A stretch of 64,000 bases of DNA from Streptomyces decoyicus (GTDB taxonomy: Bacteria; Actinomycetota; Actinomycetes; Streptomycetales; Streptomycetaceae), in NCBI RefSeq assembly GCF_019880305.1, contig NZ_CP082301.1, positions 1,798,001-1,862,000 on the forward strand, read 5' to 3'. How positions within the stretch are numbered: position 1 is the stretch's first letter; every line of letters begins with the position of its first letter. Below the pieces are notes generated by a model. It was given only the letters and a program-made list of their open reading frames with translations, was not told the origin of the DNA and made no database searches. The position numbers and the translations under genes are program-made. Positions 33,022 through 42,244 of the stretch are shown piece after piece.

Positions 33022-34323
33022 GTGACCGTACAAGAAACATCCCTTCCCGCTTCCGAACGTCCGGATGTACGGCGGCTGGGCATCGGCAGCGGTACCGCGC
33101 TGTGCGCCGGCGCGGTGCTCGGCCCCGGTGTCCTGGCCCTGCCGTCCCTGGCCGCCGACGCGGCCGGACCCGCCTCGCTCGTGGCCTGGGTGGTGCTGCT
33201 GGCCCTGTGCGTGCCGGTGGCCACCGCCTTCGCGGCGCTCGGCGCGCGGTTCCCCGACGGCGGGGGCGTGGCCACGTATGTGCACCGGGCGATCGGGCCG
33301 CGGGCGGCGGCCGTGGTGGGGTGGTGGTTCTACGGAGCGGTGCCGATCGGTGTGGTCTCGGCGGCCTGGATCGGCGGGAAGTACGTGGCCGATGCGGCCG
33401 GTTGGGGCGGCACGGGCGCGGCGGCCGTGGCCGGGGCGGTGCTGGCGGGGTCACTGGCCTCGAACGCGGTGGGGCTGCGACTGTCGGGCCGGGTGCAGCT
33501 GCTGTTCGGCGGACTGCTGGCGGCGGTGCTGCTGTGCACGGTGCTGGCCGCCGCCCCGCAGGTATCCGCCCGCCACTTCACACCGTTCCTGCCCGGCGGC
33601 TGGTCCTCGGTGGGGTCGGCGGCCTCGGTGCTGTTCTTCGCGTTCGCGGGCTGGGAGGCGGCCAGCCATCTGTCGGGCGAGTTCGCCGATCCCGGACGGG
33701 ATCTGCCGCGGGTGACGCGCCGTACGCTCGCCGTCATCACCGTGCTCTACCTGGGGCTCGCGGTGGTCACGATCGGTGCGCTGGGGCCGGCCGCGGCCGC
33801 CACCGACACCCCGCTGACCGAGCTGCTCGCCCGGAGCGTGGGCGGCGCGGCGCGCCCCGTGGCTGCCGCGGCGGCGCTCTTCCTCACCTTCGGCGCGGTC
33901 AACTCGTATCTGGCCGGGGCGTCCCGGCTCGGTGCGGCGCTCGGCCGGGACGGGGCGGCGCCACGACTGCTGGCCGAGGGCGGCGCGCCGGGCGAGGTGC
34001 CGCGGCGGTCGCTGGCGGTGCTGGGCGGGGCGGCCGTTCTCGTCGGCGCGGCGGCCGGGTTCGGCGGCGCCGATCTGGACGTCCTGATGAGGGCCACCGC
34101 CACCTGTCTGGCGGCGGTGACCCTCGCCGGCCTGGCCGCCGCACTGGTGCTGCTGCCGCGCCGCACTCCCCTGTGGTGCGGCGTGTGCGCAAGCACGCTG
34201 CTGACGGCGGCGGTGCTGGCCTTCTCCGGATGGCTGCTGCTGATCCCCGCGGGTCTGGCGGGCGCCGCGTTCTGCTTTCTGACGCTGCGCCGGGGGATCC
34301 GCCGGGACCGCGTCAGCCGATGA
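33022..34323 (+). CDS. APC-superfamily amino-acid transporter
   Basis: A 433-residue membrane protein with about 12 hydrophobic segments. The first helix holds LGIGSGTALCAGAVLGPGVLAL, with the unwound Gly-rich motif of APC transporters. Later VLFFAFAGWEAASHLSGEFADP matches the YjeH/CadB-like exporter branch, and the middle has FGAVNSYLAGASRLGAALGRD. Likely an amino-acid permease or exporter in the cytoplasmic membrane. GTG 33022 has little room for a ribosome site relative to the divergent lrp gene, so a leaderless mRNA is possible. The end overlaps the convergent SRPBCC gene by 11 bases. Confidence 0.85.
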   Translation: MTVQETSLPASERPDVRRLGIGSGTALCAGAVLGPGVLALPSLAADAAGPASLVAWVVLLALCVPVATAFAALGARFPDGGGVATYVHRAIGPRAAAVVGWWFYGAVPIGVVSAAWIGGKYVADAAGWGGTGAAAVAGAVLAGSLASNAVGLRLSGRVQLLFGGLLAAVLLCTVLAAAPQVSARHFTPFLPGGWSSVGSAASVLFFAFAGWEAASHLSGEFADPGRDLPRVTRRTLAVITVLYLGLAVVTIGALGPAAAATDTPLTELLARSVGGAARPVAAAAALFLTFGAVNSYLAGASRLGAALGRDGAAPRLLAEGGAPGEVPRRSLAVLGGAAVLVGAAAGFGGADLDVLMRATATCLAAVTLAGLAAALVLLPRRTPLWCGVCASTLLTAAVLAFSGWLLLIPAGLAGAAFCFLTLRRGIRRDRVSR

Positions 34324-34795
34324 GGCGGCGCAGCAGCCGGACGTAGCGGCTCCAGCGGGCGGGCCGGGCGACGGTGCCCGTACAGGCGTGTTCGGCGCGG
34401 TCCAGGCCGTCCTCCAGGACCGCGTCGTGCAGGTGCCGGAAGGCCAGCGGCCAGCTGAGCCGGGCCGGGCCGCGGGCGTGCATGGCGAGGGTGTGGCGCA
34501 GCAGGGTGCGGTCCGGGCCGACCGGGTGGACGGTGAATTCGTGGAAGCCGTGGAAGCCGCGTGGTCCGCTGAAGGTGAAGCGCACCCATTGGCCCGGGAC
34601 GTGGGCCGCCACGGTGTAACGGACCGGGCCGTGGCCGCCGGCCGCGCCCGGTGCCAGCGGGCCGTCGAGCAGCATGGGAGGCCAGTCGCGACCCGGCCAG
34701 AGCCGGTCGGTGTCGCCGGACAGGCCGTCGAGCAGCAGGCCCACCTCGGCCCGAGGCGCCGGAAGCACCCTCTCGTGCACGTTGTAGACGCCCAT
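34313..34795 (-). CDS. SRPBCC (START-like) family protein
   Basis: A 160-residue protein of the SRPBCC fold: NVHERVLPAPRAEVGLLLD opens it, then VRYTVAAHVPGQWVRFTFSG and FHEFTVHPVGPDRTLLRHTL, the alternating strands of the hydrophobic-ligand cavity. No catalytic motif. ATG 34795 follows GGAAAGGGG. It is divergent from a TetR gene with a large palindrome between them, so it is probably repressed by that regulator when its ligand is absent. Confidence 0.75.
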   Translation of the reverse strand: MGVYNVHERVLPAPRAEVGLLLDGLSGDTDRLWPGRDWPPMLLDGPLAPGAAGGHGPVRYTVAAHVPGQWVRFTFSGPRGFHGFHEFTVHPVGPDRTLLRHTLAMHARGPARLSWPLAFRHLHDAVLEDGLDRAEHACTGTVARPARWSRYVRLLRRLIG

Positions 34796-34837
34796 CGCGC
34801 CCCTTTCCGTACCTGGTCCGCACCTCTTCCAGGAAGG

Positions 34838-34881
34838 TTCTAGAGGCGCTTCTCCAATATAGTGGAGAGTACCCTCTAGAA
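34838..34881. promoter_or_regulatory. Large palindromic operator between the TetR and SRPBCC genes
   Basis: TTCTAGAGG (34838-34846) mirrors CCTCTAGAA (34873-34881), and TCTCCA (34851-34856) mirrors TGGAGA (34863-34868). The centre ATATAG can serve as a -10 element. The TetR ATG begins two bases after the palindrome, so the repressor's own transcript is probably leaderless or nearly so. Confidence 0.7.
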
Positions 34882-34882
34882 C

Positions 34883-35470
34883 ATGGCCAGGCCACCCCGT
34901 TTCGATACGCCGCAGCTCCTCGACGCCGCCGTCCGGCTGGCAGCCGAGGCCGGGCCCTCGGGCGTCACCATGTCCGCGGTCGCGGCGGCCGTCGGCGCCC
35001 CCAGCGGCTCGCTCTACCACCGCTTCACGGGCCGTTCGGCGCTGCTCGCCGAGGTATGGCTGCGGACCGTCGAGGGCTTCCAGGAGGGCTACTTCGAGGC
35101 CCTTGAATCAAGGGACGACCCTCGCGCCGGCGGGCGGGCGGCCGCCCGGCACATCGTGTCGTGGAGCCGCACACACCCGGCGGAGGCCGCGCTGCTCCTC
35201 TACGGGGCGCAGGAGTTCGGGCGGGACGACTGGTCCGACGAGCATCTGCTCCGCGCGGAGGAGGGGAACATGCAGGTCCGGGCGGCCGTGGCGGCGCTCG
35301 CGGGGGCACTGGGGATGCACGGCAGGCCGGGCCTGGACCGGGTGACACTCGCCGTCATCGATCTCCCGCTGTCCGTGGTGCGCCGCCACCTGCGCGGCGG
35401 AACGCCGCTGCCCGCACACGCCGAGGACCTGGCGGAGCGGTGCACCGACGCACTGCTGGCCGGCGACTGA
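34883..35470 (+). CDS. TetR-family repressor
   Basis: A 195-residue TetR protein. The HTH is at about 10-55 (LLDAAVRLAAEAGPSGVTMS, AVAAAVGAPSGSLYHRFTGR) and the C-terminal ligand domain contains HIVSWSRTHPAEAALLLYGA. ATG 34883 follows the palindrome directly. The likely role is to repress itself and the divergent SRPBCC gene. The inducer is unknown. Confidence 0.88.
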   Translation: MARPPRFDTPQLLDAAVRLAAEAGPSGVTMSAVAAAVGAPSGSLYHRFTGRSALLAEVWLRTVEGFQEGYFEALESRDDPRAGGRAAARHIVSWSRTHPAEAALLLYGAQEFGRDDWSDEHLLRAEEGNMQVRAAVAALAGALGMHGRPGLDRVTLAVIDLPLSVVRRHLRGGTPLPAHAEDLAERCTDALLAGD

Positions 35471-35544
35471 CGGCGACGACGGAGACGAGAACCGCGGACG
35501 GCGCGGCCAGGACCGTACGACAGGGCCGGCCCGATACGGAGCGC

Positions 35545-35577
35545 GGTCCGGCCCCCGCACGGGCGGTGGGCCGGACC
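35545..35577. terminator. Bidirectional hairpin terminator
   Basis: GGTCCGGCCC (35545-35554) pairs with GGGCCGGACC (35568-35577) around a 13-base loop, between the convergent TetR and lipase genes. No U-tract, as is common in Streptomyces. Confidence 0.65.
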
Positions 35578-35586
35578 GGCTCCCGG

Positions 35587-36441
35587 TCAGCGCGACGCGC
35601 AGGTGGTCGGGGTGGCGTGGGCCGGGTCGAGGGCGTTGGCCGTCTCGTGGAAGGCGAGGCGGTCGACGATGCCGATGGCCACATGCTCGGAGTAGTCGGC
35701 GGAACACAGGTCCTGGAGCACGACGTTGCGCACATCGGGGCCGTCGAGGAAGGCGGTCCGGTAGGGGGTGACGACCTCGTCGTACTTGGTCGCGATCACG
35801 GTGTAGTGCACTCCGGGGACGGTGTCGCCACCCTCGTTGAGACGGTTGAGGACCTCCGAGCCGGCGATCTGGTCGGACAGGCCCGGGGTCAGCTTGTCGA
35901 GGTACTGCTTGGCGCCGGGGAAGTAGGGCAGCAGACGGGTCAGACCGTTCAGATCGGTACCGTGATTGTCGGGGGCCAGCCCGACCAGCGCGTTCACCTT
36001 GTCCGCGCCGCCGTGGAACTTCATGTACACCCGCGGCATCATGCCGCCCTGCGAGTGGCCGACGAGATCGACCTTCGAGGTGCCGGTGGCGGCCAGCACC
36101 CGGTCGACGTAGGCGGCGAGCTGCTGGGCGGAGGCGTCGACCGGCCCCAGCCCGTGGAAGAACGGGACGCCGGGCAACTGCCCGTAGTCCAGGGAGAAGA
36201 CGCAGTAACCGCGGGCCACCAGGTAGGGCGCGAGGCCCAGCCAGTTGTCGATGGCGTTGCCCAGGGTGCCGTGCACCAGGACCACCGGCCGCGGGTGGTC
36301 GGCGGAGGGCTTGCAGGAGTAGTTGTTCCAGCCGCTGCGGACGGTGGGGGCGTCGGCAGCTGCGGGCGCGGTGGTGGTGACACCGAGGGCCAGGGCGAGG
36401 GCGGGAAGCAGGGTGAGCGTTCTGGACCAGGGCAGCTTCAT
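35587..36441 (-). CDS. Secreted lipase/esterase (alpha/beta hydrolase, lipase class 2)
   Basis: A 284-residue exported hydrolase. The signal peptide (basic start, LLPALALALG, cleavage near APAAADA) is followed by VVLVHGTLGNAIDNW (oxyanion region) and the nucleophile Ser130 in VGHSQGGMM. A likely acid is the Asp in TKYDEVVTPY and the His lies in DYSEHVAIG. Cys pairs suggest disulphides. This is the EstA/class 2 triacylglycerol lipase type common in Streptomyces. ATG 36441 follows AAGGAG. Monocistronic. Confidence 0.9.
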   Translation of the reverse strand: MKLPWSRTLTLLPALALALGVTTTAPAAADAPTVRSGWNNYSCKPSADHPRPVVLVHGTLGNAIDNWLGLAPYLVARGYCVFSLDYGQLPGVPFFHGLGPVDASAQQLAAYVDRVLAATGTSKVDLVGHSQGGMMPRVYMKFHGGADKVNALVGLAPDNHGTDLNGLTRLLPYFPGAKQYLDKLTPGLSDQIAGSEVLNRLNEGGDTVPGVHYTVIATKYDEVVTPYRTAFLDGPDVRNVVLQDLCSADYSEHVAIGIVDRLAFHETANALDPAHATPTTCASR

Positions 36442-36753
36442 ACGATGCTCCTTGCGGGGTGAGGGGGACTCCGAAGTGCTCGGTGAGCCGTTCACCTGCG
36501 ATCCGGATCGCAAGGGCCAACGCAGTTGACTGGCAAGTAAGTTACGGCTGGGTAAGCACGGTGTACCAGCGGTGCGACGGTGAAGGAAACCGCACATGAC
36601 CCTCACCGGACGTCCGGGGTGCAGAGCGCCGTTTGTGTGCCTGCGCCCTGTTCCGTACGTCGTGACCGCTTCGGTTGCCGGAGCGGTCCCGTATCGTCGA
36701 CAACGCCTTGACCAGTGGCATAAGACATGAGACGTAACAGGAGGGGGATACCG
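36442..36753. other. Divergent intergenic region, no gene seen
   Basis: 312 bases between the lipase and FMN-binding protein genes, which are read away from each other, so both promoters are here. I see no coding frame with good bias and no clear operator repeat. Confidence 0.45.
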
Positions 36754-37401
36754 ATGGAGACGGCAGGGGCAGCGGATCCGGCCGGCATCGTGGAGGTCTC
36801 GTCGGAGGCGGAGCTGCGCGAGCTGATCGGCGAGCCCAGCTCCCACGCGGCGCACAAGACCCGCCGCCGGCTGCACGACCTCGACCGGCAGTGGCTGGCC
36901 CACTCGCCGTTCTGCGTGATCGCCACCGCGGACGCACAGGGCCGGTGCGATGTCTCGCCCAAGGGCGACCCCGCGGGCTTCACCCACGTCCTGGACGACA
37001 CCACCCTCGTGATCCCGGACCGTCCCGGCAACAAACGCCTGGACGGCATGGTGAACCTCCTCGGCAACCCCCATGTCGGGCTGAACTACTTCCTGCCGGG
37101 GCGCGGTGACACCCTGCGGATCAACGGCCGCGCCCGGCTGCTGCGCGATGCCCCGTTCTTCGACGAGCTGACCGTCAAGGGCAACCGCCCGCGGCTGGCG
37201 CTGCTGGTGGAGGTCGAGGAGCTCTTCTACCACTGCTCCAAGGCGTTCCTGCGCTCGCAGCTGTGGAACCCGGAGACCTGGCAGCCGGACGCACTGCCCT
37301 CACGGGCCCGGATCGTCAAGGGCGTCGAGGCCCAGGACATGCCGCTGGAGGCGCTGGAGCAGCACTACGGCCCGGGGTATGCGGAGAGGCTCTACGGCTG
37401 A
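36754..37401 (+). CDS. Pyridoxamine-5'-phosphate-oxidase-like FMN-binding protein
   Basis: A 215-residue split-barrel flavin protein. FCVIATADAQGRCDVSPKGDPAGF, then TLVIPDRPGNKRLDGMVNLL, NPHVGLNYFLPGRGDTLRING and LARLLRD-like strands match the MSMEG_1061 subgroup of the PNPOx superfamily. A C-terminal segment FYHCSKAFLRSQLWNPETW is also typical. The likely cofactor is FMN or F420; the substrate is unknown. ATG 36754 follows a perfect AGGAGG; the ATG 27 bases upstream does not. Confidence 0.8.
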   Translation: METAGAADPAGIVEVSSEAELRELIGEPSSHAAHKTRRRLHDLDRQWLAHSPFCVIATADAQGRCDVSPKGDPAGFTHVLDDTTLVIPDRPGNKRLDGMVNLLGNPHVGLNYFLPGRGDTLRINGRARLLRDAPFFDELTVKGNRPRLALLVEVEELFYHCSKAFLRSQLWNPETWQPDALPSRARIVKGVEAQDMPLEALEQHYGPGYAERLYG

Positions 37402-37417
37402 GGCGACACGGCCGGCG

Positions 37418-38524
37418 CTACGGCCGGGCGGCCCCGGGGCCGGGTGGCTTGGCGCCCGGGGGCGGGGGCATACGGCCGGTGTGGCCGAGGGTCGCCGCGG
37501 GCCGTACGCTCCCCGACCCGAAGCGCGCCCTCGCCCGGTCGACGGCCGCCTCGATACGGTGCGCCTTGTCGTCGGACGGGTCGAAGGTCAGCTGGCGCAC
37601 GGCGAGCTCGGCGCGGCACAGGTCCTCCGCCCGCAGTGCCACGGACCGCACCCGCGCCCGCTGCAATCCGAGCGCGGCATGCAGCGCATAGGCCGTCTCG
37701 GTCAGTGCGGGCCCGTGCGCGGTCGGCCCGTCCAGCCGCCGGGTGCGGGTCGTGGTGGAGCGGTCGGCGTAGCGGACGGTGAGGGTGAGCGCACGGGCCA
37801 CCTGCCCGCTCGCGCGCATCCGGGCACCGAGGCCGTCGGCGAGCGAGAGCAGCGCCCGGCGGCGCCTGGCCGGGTCCAGCTCGTCGTGGACGAAGCGGTG
37901 TTCCGCGCCCATCGAGCGGGCCGCGGGGTTGGGCGTCACCGGCGTCGGGTCGATGCCGCGGGCCCGCTCGTACACGACGCGGCCGGTCTTCGCGCCGAGG
38001 ATCCGTTGCAGGGTCGCGGGCGGTGCGGCGGCGATCCGGCCGACGCTGTCGAGCCCGTACGCACACAGGGCGCGCGCGGTCGCCGGGCCGACGCCGTGCA
38101 GCGCCGAGGCCGGCCGGCGGTCGAGGAACGAGGCGACGGCCTCGGCGTCCTCGGGCACGGACCGGATCTCCCCGGGCGCCGCTTCCTGGGCCGCCATCCG
38201 GGCGAGCAGCGGGTTGGCGCCGATCCCGATCGTGCACCGTACGCCGTGCCAGGCCAGCGCGCGCAGCCGTACGAGCTCGGCGATGCCCGCCGCGTCCCGG
38301 TCGAAGTAGCGCACCGCACCGCGCACATCCGCCAGCGCGGCGTCCGGCGGCAGCGCCTCGATCACCGGGGTGAACTGCGCCAGCAGTCGCAGTAGTTGCT
38401 CGAACCCTCCGGCGCTCACGGGGGTGTCGTCGGCGGCCTTGAAGCGTATGTGGAGCATGCCCGGCTGCCGCGGGGCACCGGGCGGCTCCGACGGCGCGGC
38501 GGGCGGCCTCGGCGCGGGGGTCAT
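37418..38524 (-). CDS. imuB: ImuB-like inactive Y-family DNA polymerase
   Basis: A 368-residue Y-family polymerase homologue. The palm, finger and thumb regions are recognisable (CTIGIGANPLLARMAAQEA, then ALHGVGPATARALCAYGLDSVGRIAAAP). The metal ligands are lost: the DinB segment HIDMDAF is HIRFKAA here, and SxDE near residue 85 is PPDA. ImuB proteins lack polymerase activity and bridge DnaE2 to the sliding clamp and ImuA-like factors. ATG 38524 overlaps the dnaE2 stop (ATGA). No imuA is adjacent. The Pro/Ala-rich N-terminal and C-terminal ends are low complexity. Confidence 0.75.
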   Translation of the reverse strand: MTPAPRPPAAPSEPPGAPRQPGMLHIRFKAADDTPVSAGGFEQLLRLLAQFTPVIEALPPDAALADVRGAVRYFDRDAAGIAELVRLRALAWHGVRCTIGIGANPLLARMAAQEAAPGEIRSVPEDAEAVASFLDRRPASALHGVGPATARALCAYGLDSVGRIAAAPPATLQRILGAKTGRVVYERARGIDPTPVTPNPAARSMGAEHRFVHDELDPARRRRALLSLADGLGARMRASGQVARALTLTVRYADRSTTTRTRRLDGPTAHGPALTETAYALHAALGLQRARVRSVALRAEDLCRAELAVRQLTFDPSDDKAHRIEAAVDRARARFGSGSVRPAATLGHTGRMPPPPGAKPPGPGAARP

Positions 38525-41500
38525 CCCGCGCTCCCCGGGCTGGAGTGCCACAACTTGCGGCCGGTGGCGGCGCGTTCGCCCGGGGGCTGGAGGTCGGCCC
38601 ACGGGTGCAGCTCATAGCCGGTCTCCAGCCGGATGGTGCGGCCCCGGGCGGCGGCCGGCTCGGGTTCCCGGCCCGTCCCGGACTCCTCCCCCGGCAGCCC
38701 CTTGCCCGCCCCGTCCGCCGCTCCGCCGCCCGCCCCGTCATCCGCCCCCTCCGCCCCGTCGTCCGGCGGCGTGTCCGGCCCCGTCGCGAGCCGGGCGGCG
38801 ACCGCCTCCAGCCCGCCCTCGCGCCGGAGTTCGGCCAGCTCGGCGAGGTTCCAGGCGGCGGCGCCGACCACGCTGAAGCTGCGCGGACCGCGCCGCTGGA
38901 CCGTACCGCGCACCAGCAGCAGCCAGGAGTGGAAGACCGTGTGCGCACAGGCCGCGTGGCTGTCGTCGAAGAAGGCGCAGTCGACCAGTCCCGTGCTGTC
39001 GTCCAGGGTGGTGAAGATGACCCGGCGGCCGGAGCGGATCGGCGGTGTCTGGGTGGCCGCCTTGGCGCCGGCGACCAGCACCGTCTCGCCGTGCCTGGCG
39101 CCGCGCAGCAGCCGGGCCGGCAGCGCGCCCAGCTCCGCGAGGAACTCCCGGTGGTCGGCCATCAGATGGCGGGAGGCGTCCATGCCGAGGACGCCCAGCT
39201 CGGCGCTGAGCCGTTCGACATCGCTGAGGTCGGGCAGTCCCACCGGCTCGACCAGATCGGCCGGAGCCGTCCGTTCCGTGCCCGCGCCGTCGAGGGCCCC
39301 GGCCGGCAGCGTCAGCTGACCACCGGACGTCTGCCGCCCGTGGTGGTGCAGCTCGGCGAGGTACAGCAGCAGATCCCGCCGGTTCGCGCCGAAGGCGTCC
39401 AACGCGCCCACCCGGGCGAGGCGTTCGGCCACCGGGCGGCTCGGCCTGGCCCGCTGCCACAGGTCCTGGAGCGAGCGGTAGGGCTGCCCGGCCTCGATCC
39501 GCCGCGCCTCGGCCTCGCTCATGCCGTGCACATCGCAGAGCGCGAGCCGCAGCCCCCAGACCGCGCCGGAGCGGGGCCCGCCGCCCTCACCGGAACCGGA
39601 CACCAGTTCGATCCGGTGAGCGACCGCCGACCGGTTCACATCCAGCGGCAGCACCGGCACCCCGCGCCGCCGCGCATCCGCGAGCAGCAGCCGCTTCGGG
39701 TACATCCCGGGGTCGTGGGTGAGCAGCCCGGCGTAGAAGGCCGCGGGGTGGTGCGCCTTGAGCCAGGCGGACTGGTAGGTGGGCACCGCGAAGGCCACCG
39801 CATGCGCCTTGCAGAAGCCGTACGAGCCGAAGGCCTCGACGATCTCCCAGGTGCGCGCGATCACTTCGGACGTATAGCCGCGCCGCTCGGCGCGCTGGGC
39901 GAACCAGGCGCGGAGCCTGCCCTGGAGCTCCGGATGCGACAGCGCGCGCCGCTTCTCGTCCGCCTCGTCCCGTGCACAGCCCGTCATGATCCGCAGCAGC
40001 TCGATGATCTGCTCGTGGAACACCACCACCCCGTAGGTCTCGCGCAGCGGTTCCTCCAGGTCGGGATGCGGATAGCGGACCGGCTTCCGGCCGTGCCGGG
40101 CCTCGATGAAGGGCCGCACCATATCGGCGGCGACCGGCCCCGGCCGGAAGAGGGAGATGTCGACGACCAGATCGTGGAAGGTGGCGGGCTGAAGCCTGCC
40201 GACCAGGTCGCGCTGGCCCGGCGACTCGATCTGGAAGCAACCGAGCGTCTCGGTCGAGCGGATCAGGTCGTAGGTCGCGTCGTCGCCGGGCGGCACCTGC
40301 GCGGGGTCGTCGAGATCGATCCGGCGCCCGGTGGCCCGGCCGATCTCGGCGACCGCATGCGCCATCGCCGACTGCATCCGCACGCCCAGCACATCGAGCT
40401 TGAGCAGCCCCAGGTCCTCCACGTCCTCCTTGTCGAACTGGGACATCGCAAAGCCCTCACCGCTGGTCGGGACGACCGGCGTACGGTCCAGCAGCGTGGC
40501 GTCCGAGAGCAGCACCCCGCACGGGTGCATGGCGATCCCGCGCGGCAGCGCGTCCAGCGCCTCGACCAGCGGCCACAGCCGCTCGCCGCCGGCCTCCCGC
40601 ACCCCGCGCAGCTCCGGCAGCTCGGCCAGCGCCGCCCGCGCGTCCCGGGCGCGGATGTGCGGGAAGGCCTTGGCGAGGCGGTCCACCTGCGCCGGGTCCA
40701 TACCCAGGGCGGCGCCCACGTCCCGTACGGCGTGCCGTACGCGGTAGGTCTCGGGCATCGAGACCGTGGCGACCCGCTCCGCACCGAAGCGGTCGAAGAT
40801 CGCGCGGTAGACCTCCAGCCGGCGGGCGGACTCGACGTCGATGTCGATGTCCGGCAGCGCCGCCCGCCGCTCGGACAGGAAGCGCTCCATCAGCAGGCCG
40901 TGCTCGACCGGGTCGGCGTGCGCGATGCCGAGGAGGTGGTTGACCAGGGAGCCGGCGCCGGACCCGCGGGCCGCGACCCGGATACCCATCTCCCGTATGT
41001 CGTCCACGACTTGAGAGACCGTCAGGAAGTACGAGGGGTAGCCGAGCCGTTCGATCGTGCGCAGTTCGTCGTGCAGCCGGTCCCAGCGCGTGCGGTCGTG
41101 GTCGTAGCCGCGCAGCACCATCCCGGCGGCGCAGCGCGAGCGCAGCACCCGGGCGGCAGTGCGGTGGCCCGCGCCGACCAGCCGCGGCTCGGGGAAGTGG
41201 ACATGGCCGAGCCCGATGTCGTCCTGCGGGTCGACCAGGCACGCGCCGGCGGTCTCCTCGGTCATGGCGAGCAGCCGGTGGGCCAGGTCGCGCCGGAATC
41301 CGGCCGCCTCGGCGATCCGCTCGGCGGTGTGGCTCATCGTGGCGGTGTCCTTGAGCCAGCGCTCGCCGCTGTCCCAGGCCTCGGGCCGGCGCCGGTCCAC
41401 CGGCACCAGACGGCGGGCGGAATCCAGGACGTCGGCGACCGGGCCCTGGCCGGGGTCGGCATAGCGGACCGCGTTGGTCAGGACGGCGCGGACGCCCTGG

Positions 41501-42135
41501 TCGACGGCGAAGCCGAGGGTGCGGGCGGCCAGCCGCGGAGAGCCGGGGCCGCTGCCGGGCCGCCCGTGGTCGACGACCTCCAGGCGCAGCGCCTCGCCGT
41601 ACAGCTCGCGCCAGGGGGCGAGGAGCCGGGCGGCGCGGTCCGGGCGGCCGGCGGCCAGCGCCCGGCCGACCTCGGACTCCGGTCCGAGCAGCACGGTCAG
41701 TCCGTCCGTGGCGGATTCCAGGGAGCTCCACGGGAGGACGGGCTGCTCGGCCCGGCCGGCGTGGGCGGCCGAGACCAGCCGGCACAGGGCGGCCCAGCCG
41801 GCCGCTCCGTCGCGGGCCAGGAAGACGGCGCGGGCGGCGGACTCGTCGAGGAAGGCGCCGCCGCGCACCGGGGTACGCCGTCGCGCGGTGGCCGTGCCGG
41901 CCACGGGTCCCGGCTCGTGTTCCGCCACCGCGAGTTCGGTGCCGAACAGCGGGCGGACACCGGCCTCGGCGGCGGCCTTGGCGAAGCGTACGGCTCCGGA
42001 GAGCCCGTCCCGGTCGGTCAGCGCGAGGGCGTCCATCCCGCGTTCGGCGGCGCGCTCGGCGAGCCGCTCCGGATGGGAGGCGCCGTAGCGCAGGGAGAAC
42101 CCCGAAGCGGTATGCAGATGCGTGAACCCGGGCAT
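38521..42135 (-). CDS. dnaE2: Error-prone DNA polymerase III alpha subunit DnaE2
   Basis: A 1204-residue C-family polymerase. An N-terminal PHP domain (FTHLHTASGFSLRYG, LALTDRDGLSGAVRF) is followed by the palm with the catalytic acids in PDIDIDVES. Next come the finger motifs SQFDKEDVEDLGLLKLDVLG, ETLGCFQIESPGQ and a helix-hairpin-helix region (GLRLALCDVHGMSEAEARRI). The C-terminal OB domain is at about 1010-1100 (VLVAGAKAATQTPPIRSGRR, VIFTTLDDSTGLVDCAFFDD). The length and sequence match the damage-inducible DnaE2 paralogue rather than replicative DnaE1. ATG 42135 has GGAGG 6 bases upstream; the frame is open for 46 more codons but without a ribosome site. It is coupled by ATGA to the ImuB-like gene, a mutasome operon for mutagenic lesion bypass. 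Confidence 0.93.
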   Translation of the reverse strand: MPGFTHLHTASGFSLRYGASHPERLAERAAERGMDALALTDRDGLSGAVRFAKAAAEAGVRPLFGTELAVAEHEPGPVAGTATARRRTPVRGGAFLDESAARAVFLARDGAAGWAALCRLVSAAHAGRAEQPVLPWSSLESATDGLTVLLGPESEVGRALAAGRPDRAARLLAPWRELYGEALRLEVVDHGRPGSGPGSPRLAARTLGFAVDQGVRAVLTNAVRYADPGQGPVADVLDSARRLVPVDRRRPEAWDSGERWLKDTATMSHTAERIAEAAGFRRDLAHRLLAMTEETAGACLVDPQDDIGLGHVHFPEPRLVGAGHRTAARVLRSRCAAGMVLRGYDHDRTRWDRLHDELRTIERLGYPSYFLTVSQVVDDIREMGIRVAARGSGAGSLVNHLLGIAHADPVEHGLLMERFLSERRAALPDIDIDVESARRLEVYRAIFDRFGAERVATVSMPETYRVRHAVRDVGAALGMDPAQVDRLAKAFPHIRARDARAALAELPELRGVREAGGERLWPLVEALDALPRGIAMHPCGVLLSDATLLDRTPVVPTSGEGFAMSQFDKEDVEDLGLLKLDVLGVRMQSAMAHAVAEIGRATGRRIDLDDPAQVPPGDDATYDLIRSTETLGCFQIESPGQRDLVGRLQPATFHDLVVDISLFRPGPVAADMVRPFIEARHGRKPVRYPHPDLEEPLRETYGVVVFHEQIIELLRIMTGCARDEADEKRRALSHPELQGRLRAWFAQRAERRGYTSEVIARTWEIVEAFGSYGFCKAHAVAFAVPTYQSAWLKAHHPAAFYAGLLTHDPGMYPKRLLLADARRRGVPVLPLDVNRSAVAHRIELVSGSGEGGGPRSGAVWGLRLALCDVHGMSEAEARRIEAGQPYRSLQDLWQRARPSRPVAERLARVGALDAFGANRRDLLLYLAELHHHGRQTSGGQLTLPAGALDGAGTERTAPADLVEPVGLPDLSDVERLSAELGVLGMDASRHLMADHREFLAELGALPARLLRGARHGETVLVAGAKAATQTPPIRSGRRVIFTTLDDSTGLVDCAFFDDSHAACAHTVFHSWLLLVRGTVQRRGPRSFSVVGAAAWNLAELAELRREGGLEAVAARLATGPDTPPDDGAEGADDGAGGGAADGAGKGLPGEESGTGREPEPAAARGRTIRLETGYELHPWADLQPPGERAATGRKLWHSSPGSAG

Positions 42136-42211
42136 CCGCACCTCCTGCGCCTCATCCGCCCCCCGGCTGACCTTGTGTCTCTCGTTCCTCACCTCCACCA
42201 TAACCCGCTCA

Positions 42212-42244
42212 TCGAACATCCGTACGAACACTTCGTACGAACAC
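42212..42244 (-). promoter_or_regulatory. SOS-like (LexA) box cluster upstream of dnaE2
   Basis: TCGAAC-ATCC-GTACGA (42212-42227) differs by one base from the actinobacterial LexA consensus TCGAAC-N4-GTTCGA. Beside it, TACGAA-CAC-TTCGTA forms a second inverted repeat (42223-42237), and CGTACGAACAC occurs twice, 13 bases apart. The site is about 80 bases before the dnaE2 start, where a LexA operator would be expected. Confidence 0.6.
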
